From Actinomycetota bacterium (GTDB lineage: Bacteria; Actinomycetota; Acidimicrobiia; Acidimicrobiales; AC-14), in assembly GCA_020200615.1 (NCBI GenBank), contig JAIVIH010000056.1, positions 1 through 5,547 on the forward strand: a stretch of DNA of 5,547 nucleotides, given 5' to 3'. Every line of letters begins with the position of its first letter. The first letter of the stretch is position 1. Below are positions 1-4,762 of this stretch, piece by piece. Made by a program: the position numbers and the translations under genes. The notes beneath the pieces were generated by a model. The model was not told where the DNA came from, made no database searches, and saw only the letters and a list, made by a program, of their open reading frames with translations.

Positions 1-2
1 TT

Positions 3-479
3 TCAAGCCTTCAGGTGGTCGTCGTCGGTGTGCTGGTCGCCTTCGCGGGTGATGAAGGACACCTTCCCGTCGGGCTCCAGGACGGCCAGTCGCACGTCGG
101 CCAGATCGGCCACACCCTGGTTGCGGGCCGCCTCCAGGACCTCATCGAGCGTCACGCGCTCGAAGCGAAGTGACTGCTCGATCGCCACTCCGTCGCGGAC
201 GATCACGACGGGTATGCCTTCGAGAAACGGTCGCGTGCGTGCGAACCGCCACGAGACGTAGGAGAAGACCACGATCCAGAAGGCCATGGTGCCCACCGCG
301 AGCATGGCCCCGGTCAGCGACATGTCCTCCTGGGTGACGCCCTGCTGGATGAGGTCGCCCATGATGACCAGGAGGATCAGCTCGAAAGCCGTCATCTCCG
401 ACAGTTCGCGCTTCCCGACCCCCCGGGCGACGGCCCAGAGGAAGAAGTAGATGACGGTGGCCCTGACGACGAGCTCCAT
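3..479 (-). CDS. DUF421 / YetF-family membrane protein
   Basis: A complete 158-residue protein. The N-terminal part has about three hydrophobic segments (roughly residues 5-20, 32-46 and 57-77). Between the first two lies the family hallmark GKRELSEMTAFEL followed by a hydrophobic run and GD. The C-terminal part (about 80-150) is the soluble DUF421 domain, recognisable from the LEGIPVVIVRDG strand, the LDEVLEAARNQGV helix and the LAVLEPDGKVSFI strand. Family members sit in the cytoplasmic membrane; YetF-like proteins are linked to sporulation or stress in Bacillus, but their biochemical role is unsettled, so no activity is assigned. The start ATG follows the TAG stop of the upstream gene with no intervening base, which implies co-transcription and probably translational coupling. 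Length is within the range of short DUF421 proteins. The family call is firm; the function is unknown. Confidence 0.9.
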   Translation of the reverse strand: MELVVRATVIYFFLWAVARGVGKRELSEMTAFELILLVIMGDLIQQGVTQEDMSLTGAMLAVGTMAFWIVVFSYVSWRFARTRPFLEGIPVVIVRDGVAIEQSLRFERVTLDEVLEAARNQGVADLADVRLAVLEPDGKVSFITREGDQHTDDDHLKA

Positions 480-1004
480 CTAGGGAAGCACCAGGGTCTT
501 GAACCGGGCCGTAACCACGGGCCGGTTGTCCTCGAGAACGGCGACGGAACCGGCCGCCCGCTTGAGCTGTACCCCAGGCTCAGTTCGGGCGTCGAAGGAA
601 AAGGCCATGGTGTCGCTGTCCTTGGGCGGCTCGAACGACCAGACGAGGCGCTCCGGGTCGGTGGTTGCGCCCAAGGGGTCGGGGTCGAAGCCGTTCTCGT
701 CGAAGATGTCGAGGTAGGACGACGAGATGGCGAGGGTGACGATTCCGGGGAAGCCACCCTCCCGTGTGACCTCGATCTCGAACTGCGTGGCCAGGCCGGG
801 CCGGGTGATCGACGGGTAGCGCACGACCAGCTCGTACTCGCCGCCCGATGCCGTGGTCTCGCTGGTACGCGAGCCCAGGAGGCCGAGTGCGGCGGCGACG
901 AGGAGGGCGCAGAGGCAGACGAAGAACACCCGCCGCATCGCTCGTCCCCGTCGCATGCGCTTGACGGAGATCTCGGGCGGCTCCGTCGAGACGCGCTCGG
1001 TCAC
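480..1004 (-). CDS. Small exported or membrane-anchored protein, unknown function
   Basis: I do not recognise this 174-residue protein. A basic N-terminus (KRMRRGRAMRR, about residues 15-25) precedes one hydrophobic segment (about 26-43), which fits a signal peptide or signal anchor. The rest is a polar, beta-rich domain with short alternating hydrophobic strands (YELVVRYPSITRPG, QFEIEVTREGGF, VTLAISSSYL) resembling an immunoglobulin-like or carbohydrate-binding sandwich; that fold guess is weak. It lies first in a two-gene unit, abutting the DUF421 gene with zero gap, so the two products may work together at the membrane. The chosen start is a GTG at 1002-1004. It lacks a good ribosome binding site, but a TACGTT -10-like box ends seven bases upstream, which would suit a leaderless transcript. 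An internal ATG (residue 23, 936-938) has GGGGA upstream and would begin exactly at the signal peptide, so a shorter product is possible. Confidence 0.75.
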   Translation of the reverse strand: MTERVSTEPPEISVKRMRRGRAMRRVFFVCLCALLVAAALGLLGSRTSETTASGGEYELVVRYPSITRPGLATQFEIEVTREGGFPGIVTLAISSSYLDIFDENGFDPDPLGATTDPERLVWSFEPPKDSDTMAFSFDARTEPGVQLKRAAGSVAVLEDNRPVVTARFKTLVLP

Positions 1005-1011
1005 CGTCCCA

Positions 1012-1017
1012 AACGTA
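1012..1017 (-). promoter_or_regulatory. Possible -10 box for the exported-protein/DUF421 unit
   Basis: On the minus strand TACGTT matches the actinobacterial TANNNT -10 pattern. Placing its last T at -7 puts transcription start at about 1005, one base from the GTG start codon, as expected for a leaderless mRNA. No convincing -35 hexamer is seen at 16-18 bases. Pattern-based only. Confidence 0.3.
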
Positions 1018-1044
1018 CCGGGACCGGCTAGCGCGCCGGTGGAT

Positions 1045-1100
1045 GCTCTGAGTCTGGGGCCGCTCGGGCCCTAGGTCTCCCGCTCAGGGTCGCTCGGGCC
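1045..1100 (-). repeat. Two degenerate copies of the 30-bp GGGCCCGAGCGGCCC repeat
   Basis: The plus-strand core CGCTCGGGCC occurs at 1061-1070 and again at 1091-1100, exactly 30 bases apart. The sequence at 1057-1071 is the exact reverse complement of the first 15 bases of the perfect 30-bp tandem unit at the right end of the window. The second copy also keeps CCGCTCAG upstream of its core, with small indels. Reading in the minus direction, these copies lie downstream of the sulfurtransferase stop, just as the perfect array lies downstream of the MerR gene. Each copy contains a GGGCC/GGCCC or related short stem. They look like decayed members of one dispersed family. Confidence 0.7.
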
Positions 1101-1129
1101 TCGGCGAGCAAGCTCTGCTTGCGAGCCGA
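1101..1129. terminator. Strong imperfect hairpin downstream of the sulfurtransferase gene
   Basis: The arms at 1101-1113 and 1117-1129 pair at 11 of 13 positions (a two-base internal bulge) around a three-base TCT loop. In the minus direction the hairpin starts 12 bases after the sulfurtransferase TAG, so it could end that transcript. There is no T-run on either side, so it is not a canonical intrinsic terminator. It could equally be part of the adjacent repeat element or protect the mRNA 3' end. Confidence 0.5.
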
Positions 1130-1141
1130 AGGTCCTAGGCC

Positions 1142-2032
1142 CTAGGCCGGCTGGAAGGACTTCTCGATGGGCGCCCGGACCAGGTTGCCCCACTCGGTCC
1201 ACGATCCGTCGTAGTTCCGGACCGTCGGGTAGCCGAGGAGGTTGGTCAGCACGAACCAGGTGTGGCTGGAGCGCTCCCCGATCCGGCAGTACACGATGAC
1301 GTCGTCGTCCTGGGCCAGCTGCAGCTCGTCGGCGTAGATGGCCCGGAGGGCGTCGGCTTCCTTGAACGTGCCGTCGTCGTTGGCCGCGTTCTTCCAGGGC
1401 TTGCTCTTGGCTCCGGGAATGTGCCCGCCGCGCAGCGCCCCCTCCTGGGGGTAGTCGGGCATGTGCAGCAGCTCGCCCGAATACTCACCCGGCGACCGGA
1501 CGTCCACCAGCTTGCCCTGGGTGTCCAGGTGGGCGAGCACGTCCTCCCGGTAGGCCCGGATGGGAGCGTCGTTGCGCTCGACGACCGGGTACTCGGCCGG
1601 ATCGCGCCGCACCACGTCGGTGGTGAGCTCCCGGCCCTCGGAGATCCACTTCATGCGGCCGCCGTTGAGCAGGCGGACGTCGGGGTGGCCGAAGAGCTGG
1701 AACACCCAGAGGGCGTAGGCCGCCCACCAGTTGAAGTTGTCGCCGTAGAACACGACCGTCGTGTCCTGCGAGATTCCGTTCTTGGAGCAGAGCCGGGAGA
1801 AACCCTCGCCGTCCACGTAGTCCCGGGTAACGGGGTCGTTGAGGTCGAGGTGCCAGTCGACCTTGATCGCCCCGAGGATGTGCCCGGTGTCGTAGAGCAG
1901 CACGTCCTCGTCGGACTCCACCACGACCACGTCGGGGTTGTCGAGGTTGTCCGCCAACCACTGCGTGGTGACCAGCCGCTCGGGACTCGTGTACTGCTGC
2001 AGTTCGGGTGCCGGGTCGGCTGCTACAGGCAT
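1142..2032 (-). CDS. sseA: Thiosulfate sulfurtransferase (tandem rhodanese, CysA2/SseA type)
   Basis: This soluble 296-residue enzyme moves sulfane sulfur from thiosulfate or a related donor to a thiophilic acceptor through a cysteine persulfide. Two rhodanese domains are visible. The N-terminal one (about residues 20-150: [25 protein letters not shown] strand and helix, then NGGRMKW) lacks a catalytic Cys. The C-terminal one (about 170-296) carries [23 protein letters not shown] and the active-site loop CRIGERS with Cys249 (codon 1286-1288). [14 protein letters not shown] and [10 protein letters not shown] closely match mycobacterial CysA2/CysA3. The open frame extends to an ATG at 2075-2077 (311 residues). 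I prefer the ATG at 2030-2032 because AAGGGGAG lies five bases upstream of it, the extra 15 residues are polar and non-conserved, and the upstream ATG overlaps a TAGGAT -10-like box. It is divergent from sufE, so its persulfide may feed SufE. CysA-type and SseA-type naming overlap, so the symbol is less certain than the function. Confidence 0.92.
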   Translation of the reverse strand: MPVAADPAPELQQYTSPERLVTTQWLADNLDNPDVVVVESDEDVLLYDTGHILGAIKVDWHLDLNDPVTRDYVDGEGFSRLCSKNGISQDTTVVFYGDNFNWWAAYALWVFQLFGHPDVRLLNGGRMKWISEGRELTTDVVRRDPAEYPVVERNDAPIRAYREDVLAHLDTQGKLVDVRSPGEYSGELLHMPDYPQEGALRGGHIPGAKSKPWKNAANDDGTFKEADALRAIYADELQLAQDDDVIVYCRIGERSSHTWFVLTNLLGYPTVRNYDGSWTEWGNLVRAPIEKSFQPA

Positions 2033-2037
2033 CCTGT

Positions 2038-2045
2038 CTCCCCTT
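2038..2045 (-). promoter_or_regulatory. Ribosome binding site that fixes the sulfurtransferase start
   Basis: On the minus strand AAGGGGAG is followed by a five-base spacer (ACAGG) and ATG at 2030-2032. It is among the best Shine-Dalgarno matches in the window. The in-frame upstream ATG at 2077 is preceded by CCTAGG, which has no useful match. Confidence 0.7.
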
Positions 2046-2075
2046 GTTGTTTCGTCGTCGTTCGTCGGACCTTCC

Positions 2076-2081
2076 ATCCTA
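2076..2081 (-). promoter_or_regulatory. Possible -10 box (TAGGAT) of the sulfurtransferase gene
   Basis: TAGGAT on the minus strand fits TANNNT and would place transcription start near 2069, giving a leader of about 37 bases that contains the AAGGGGAG ribosome binding site. The -35 is poor (CTGCGG at a 17-base spacing). The box is identical to the divergent sufE box 58 bases away. Confidence 0.4.
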
Positions 2082-2111
2082 GGCCCGAAAGCTGAGTTCC
2101 GCAGTCGGGAT

Positions 2112-2139
2112 TTGTGTGTTGGACCCCCGGCCGTAGGAT
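2112..2139 (+). promoter_or_regulatory. Possible sufE promoter (TTGTGT - 16 bp - TAGGAT)
   Basis: A TTGTGT -35-like hexamer at 2112-2117 is followed after 16 bases by TAGGAT at 2134-2139. The predicted start at about 2146-2149 falls on or within three bases of the sufE ATG, suggesting a leaderless or nearly leaderless mRNA. An AGGA overlaps the box ten bases before the ATG and a GAGGA sits one base before it, so ribosome binding from a longer transcript is not excluded. Confidence 0.4.
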
Positions 2140-2148
2140 CATGAGGAC

Positions 2149-2619
2149 ATGAGCACCGCTCCGCCGCTGCAACGCATCGTCGACCTCTTCGCCGGGGCGC
2201 CCAAGGACCTCCGCATCCAGGCCCTGCTGGAGTACTCCCGCAAGGTCCCGCCGCTGGCTTCGGAGTTCGCCGCCCACCGGGACCTGCTGGAGGCGGTTCC
2301 GGAGTGCCAGACGCCGTTCTTCCTGGCCACCGAGCTCGACGCCGACGAGCGGGTCAGCCTGCACTTCGACGTCCCCGCGGAAGCGCCCACCACCCGGGGG
2401 TTCGCCGGCATCCTCTACAGCGGGCTCAACGGAGCCACTGCCGACGAGGTGCTCGCCACACCGAACGACTTCTACATGAAGATGGGCCTGGGCGAAGCCA
2501 TCTCGGCCCTGCGGTTGCGGGGGATGAGCGCCATCCTCGGCCGGCTGAAGCGCCAGGTGCGCGACCAGCTCCAAGCTCGGGGACGGCCCTTGAGCCCGGA
2601 GCAACGGCCTCAGGGCTAG
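2149..2619 (+). CDS. sufE: SufE-family sulfur acceptor / Fe-S assembly protein
   Basis: This 156-residue cytosolic protein has the SufE fold features. The N-terminal helix [24 protein letters not shown] is followed by PPL and then the acceptor-cysteine motif [10 protein letters not shown], with Cys53 in the place where SufE carries its persulfide cysteine. Next come the [17 protein letters not shown] strand-helix, the typical [17 protein letters not shown], and the C-terminal [19 protein letters not shown] helix. SufE takes persulfide sulfur from a cysteine desulfurase (SufS) and passes it to the SufBCD scaffold. Here it is divergent from a rhodanese; as I recall, an sseA/sufE-like neighbour pair also exists in Mycobacterium tuberculosis (Rv3283-Rv3284), which supports a rhodanese-to-SufE sulfur relay. 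No suf operon genes are in the window. The ATG is chosen because homology begins at once after it; an out-of-frame ATG lies eight bases upstream. The downstream metallopeptidase gene starts 11 bases after the stop. Confidence 0.92.
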   Translation: MSTAPPLQRIVDLFAGAPKDLRIQALLEYSRKVPPLASEFAAHRDLLEAVPECQTPFFLATELDADERVSLHFDVPAEAPTTRGFAGILYSGLNGATADEVLATPNDFYMKMGLGEAISALRLRGMSAILGRLKRQVRDQLQARGRPLSPEQRPQG

Positions 2620-2630
2620 GCGACCCCGCG

Positions 2631-3760
2631 GTGCGATCGCGGGCGGGGGTCATCGCTCTGGCCGCCGCCATTGCCCTCATCCTGGCGGCGGACGTGACCG
2701 TGGTGGTCCGTCACGATTCCGGATCCGGCGGGGAGCCGCTGCCTGGACCGCTGGAAGCGGTGTTGCCCCAGTTGATCGCCTTCGTGGAACAGACGAGGGG
2801 ACTTCGGTTCAAAGAGCAGCCGGAGGTCGAACTGCTCGACGAGCAGGAATTCAACGCCCGCTTGCTGGAGGGGGAGGGCGAGGAACCGGGCGACGACGAC
2901 GAAGAGGAGGACTTCCTGGGCTTCCTCCGGGCCTTGGGCCTGATCGACGAGGAGGTGGACCTCGAGGGCGTGGCCGAGGAGCAGGTTGGGTTCATCCTGG
3001 GGTTCTACGACACCGAGGAGAAGCCCTGGTCGTCCGAGGCACCGAGCTCACGCCCTACGTCAAGCAAGTCCTCGTGCACGAGTTGACCCACGCCCTCGAG
3101 GATCAGTACTTCGGCCTGGACCGCGAGGACCTGGGTGACGACGAGGGCATCGCCTTCGAAGCCCTGGTGGAGGGCAGCGCCCTGGTCGTGGAGCAGGACT
3201 GGTTCGATTCCCGACCGCCCGACGAGCAGGACGCCATCGAGGTCGAGGAGGAAGGCACGGCCGGCGCGGGCGAGCCGACCGACGACGTGTTCACCCGCCT
3301 ACTGTCCTTTCCCTACGCCGTCGGCCCCGACTTCGTCCTCCAGGTGCTCGACGACGGTGGCCGGGAGCGGCTCGACGGCGCTTTCGCCCAGCCGCCGGGT
3401 TCGACCGAGCAGGTGCTGCACCCCGAGACCTTCCTCGCCGGGGAGGGTGCACGTCCCGTTGCCGATCCGGAGGCGGATGGCGAGGAGCTCGAGCGGAGCA
3501 GCCTGGGCGAGCTCGGGCTGATCCTGGTCCTCGAACAGGCGGTGGAGCCGGATGTCGCGTTCGAGGCCGCCGCCGGCTGGGGAGGCGACCGCTACGTCGC
3601 TTGGAGGGACGGTGACCGCACCTGTGTCCGGTGGAACATCGTGATGGACACGTCCCAGGACACGACCGAGGTGGTCGGCGCCCTGCGGGCGTGGGTGAGG
3701 AGCAACCCGGGAGCCACCCTGCGAGGCAGCGATCCCGTCGAGCTCACCAGCTGCGGCTGA
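2631..3760 (+). pseudogene. Membrane-anchored HELTH metallopeptidase-like protein, frameshifted
   Basis: Two overlapping frames together encode one protein of about 376 residues. The first part runs from a GTG at 2631 in one frame (open to 3086); the second is open in the -1 frame to a TGA at 3760. The first part has a signal anchor (about residues 6-26), a long hydrophilic helix, an acidic stretch (about 80-94, mostly E and D) and GFILGFYDTEE. The second continues with ALVVRGTELTPYV and VHELTHALEDQ (His150, Glu151, His154), a gluzincin-type zinc motif. FEALVEGSA (Glu177/Glu181) follows as the likely third-ligand helix, then EQVLHPETFL, and two late cysteines (about 332 and 375) that may form an extracytoplasmic disulfide. 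The apparent lesion is one missing base near 3021-3023. Both halves keep normal codon bias, so it is either recent or a sequence error. The GTG at 3074 lies inside the zinc motif and cannot be a real start. Substrate unknown. The gene probably shares the sufE transcript. Confidence 0.75.
3018..3024 (+). other. Apparent frameshift site (-1) in the metallopeptidase gene
   Basis: Upstream the reading is FYDTEE in the frame of the GTG start; downstream ALVVRGTELTPYVKQVLVHELTH reads in the -1 frame. Joining the two needs one extra base in GAGAAGCCC, for instance GAGAAGGCCC. No canonical X-XXY-YYZ slippery heptamer is present, so programmed frameshifting is unlikely. Confidence 0.75.
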
Positions 3761-4094
3761 GCTCCAGGCGATCCTTCCGCCCGCCGGCGACACGGGCGGC
3801 CCACACCACCAATGGGATCTGCAACGGGAGCCGGAGCCAGGCGACCACCGGCGAGCCCCAGGGGAAGGGCTCGCCGGCGATGCCGCCGTCCAAGGCCATC
3901 TTCACGTTGGCCGGGAACACGGCTACGAACAGGACGGCGGCGGCCACGGCCCCGACGCGCCGGGTGCGGGGAAGGGCTACGAGAGCGGCGCAGCCCAGCT
4001 CGGCCACGCCGCTGACCTTCACCCAGACTGACGGATCGCCGATAAAGCGGGGAACGATGCGCTGGTAGGCCCGGGGGAACAGGAAGTGGGCCAC
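3744..4094 (-). CDS. DoxX-family membrane protein
   Basis: An integral membrane protein of 116 residues from the GTG at 4092-4094. DoxX-like features are the HFLFPRAYQRIVPRFIG segment after the first helix, VKVSGVAELGCAALVAL (second helix), RRVGAVAAAVLFVAVFPANVKMAL (third helix) and WLRLPLQIPLVVWAA (fourth helix). Members of this superfamily are four-helix membrane proteins, some linked to quinone or thiosulfate oxidation and many uncharacterised, so no reaction is assigned. The GTG start cuts off most of helix 1: the frame stays open upstream and encodes RSALALAAFLVAAG, which completes it. No ATG, GTG or TTG exists there, but a CTG at 4164-4166 overlaps the TetR stop as CTGA and would give about 140 residues. 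The TetR gene upstream is in the same direction, forming a probable regulator/membrane-protein operon. The 3' end overlaps the metallopeptidase gene tail to tail by 17 bases. Confidence 0.82.
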   Translation of the reverse strand: MAHFLFPRAYQRIVPRFIGDPSVWVKVSGVAELGCAALVALPRTRRVGAVAAAVLFVAVFPANVKMALDGGIAGEPFPWGSPVVAWLRLPLQIPLVVWAARVAGGRKDRLELSRSW

Positions 4095-4162
4095 CCCGGC
4101 GGCGACCAGGAAGGCGGCGAGGGCGAGCGCCGAGCGGTCGCCCGAGGAAGGTCGCGAGGGAC

Positions 4163-4762
4163 TCAGGACAGGTCCGCCGAGCCGGCATCGGGCTGGCGCT
4201 GCACCAGCAGTCCCTCCAGCAGGCTGGCCAGCTGACCCATGGTCTGGAACAGAGCCGTGGCCGACGGCTGCGTGTCGTAGACCTGGTTGAGGAGCTCGGT
4301 GCCCATGAAGAGGGCGACGACCCCGACAGCCAGGTCGTGCACCGGCAGCACGCCCTCATACGGTGTCCCGGCCACGACGCGGGCCACGGCCTGTTCGACC
4401 AGCTCCACCCAGGGGTCGAAGAACGACCGCAGCTTGCCCGCCAGCTCGGGCGACGATGACGCGCCGGCCAGCATCTGGGAGAGGACCCGGATGTTGCCCT
4501 CCTCCACGTCCTCGCGGTGGCACTCGGCGCCCACGGCGATGAGCTGGCCCAGGGTGCGCACCAGGCCCAGGCGTTCCTGGTAACGGGTCATCCGCTGCTC
4601 GCTGATGCGCTCCACCGCGGCCAGCAGCACCTCCTGCACGCTGCCGAAGTGGTAGAAGATCAGCGCCTGGTTGAAGTCGCCCGCCCGGGCGATGGCCCGG
4701 GCGCTGGTGCCCCGGTTGCGGGTGGAGGAGCTGGCGCTGGCGGCCGAGGTCTCGGTCGACAC
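4163..4762 (-). CDS. TetR-family regulator with truncated DNA-binding domain
   Basis: The open frame gives 199 residues. From residue 17 it is a clear TetR protein: GTSARAIARAGDFNQALIFYHFGS is helices 2-4 of the HTH domain with the diagnostic YHFGS, followed by a ligand-binding region (about 60-199) including REDVEEGNIRVLSQMLAG, PWVELVEQAVARV and LAVGVVALFMGTELL. Helix 1, normally an AALELFAERGY-type segment, is missing. In its place are 16 Ser/Ala/Thr-rich residues that are merely the antisense of the MerR helix-turn-helix. The GTG at 4760-4762 is the only start codon available, a TAA lies three codons upstream, and no ribosome binding site is seen. The TetR DNA-binding domain should not fold normally, so this may be a 5'-truncated pseudogene. 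It reads directly into the DoxX gene, its presumed target or partner. Confidence 0.75.
   Translation of the reverse strand: MSTETSAASASSSTRNRGTSARAIARAGDFNQALIFYHFGSVQEVLLAAVERISEQRMTRYQERLGLVRTLGQLIAVGAECHREDVEEGNIRVLSQMLAGASSSPELAGKLRSFFDPWVELVEQAVARVVAGTPYEGVLPVHDLAVGVVALFMGTELLNQVYDTQPSATALFQTMGQLASLLEGLLVQRQPDAGSADLS

Noticed and set aside
1262..2095. Long plus-strand open frame (277 codons) opposite the sulfurtransferase
   Set aside because: It is the antisense shadow of a well-conserved rhodanese gene in GC-rich DNA; its translation is V/L/G-rich with no domain and has no start signals.
2023..2604. Minus-strand open frame (193 codons) opposite sufE
   Set aside because: Antisense shadow of sufE and of the divergent promoter region; no recognisable domain.
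2304..2630. Upstream part of the plus-strand frame that continues into the metallopeptidase
   Set aside because: It overlaps sufE out of frame and reads as Arg/Pro/Ala-rich noise; metallopeptidase-like sequence starts only at the GTG at 2631.
3018..3024. Programmed ribosomal frameshift
   Set aside because: No slippery heptamer, no obvious stimulatory structure, and this family is normally encoded in one frame.
3074..3760. Independent gene starting at the GTG at 3074
   Set aside because: The GTG is the Val just before the HELTH zinc motif; conserved sequence continues in frame upstream (ALVVRGTELTPYV), so this is the downstream half of a frameshifted gene.
3592..4359. Minus-strand open frame (255 codons) across DoxX and TetR
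   Set aside because: Arg/Ser-rich translation in a different frame from two genes with clear family motifs; a shadow.
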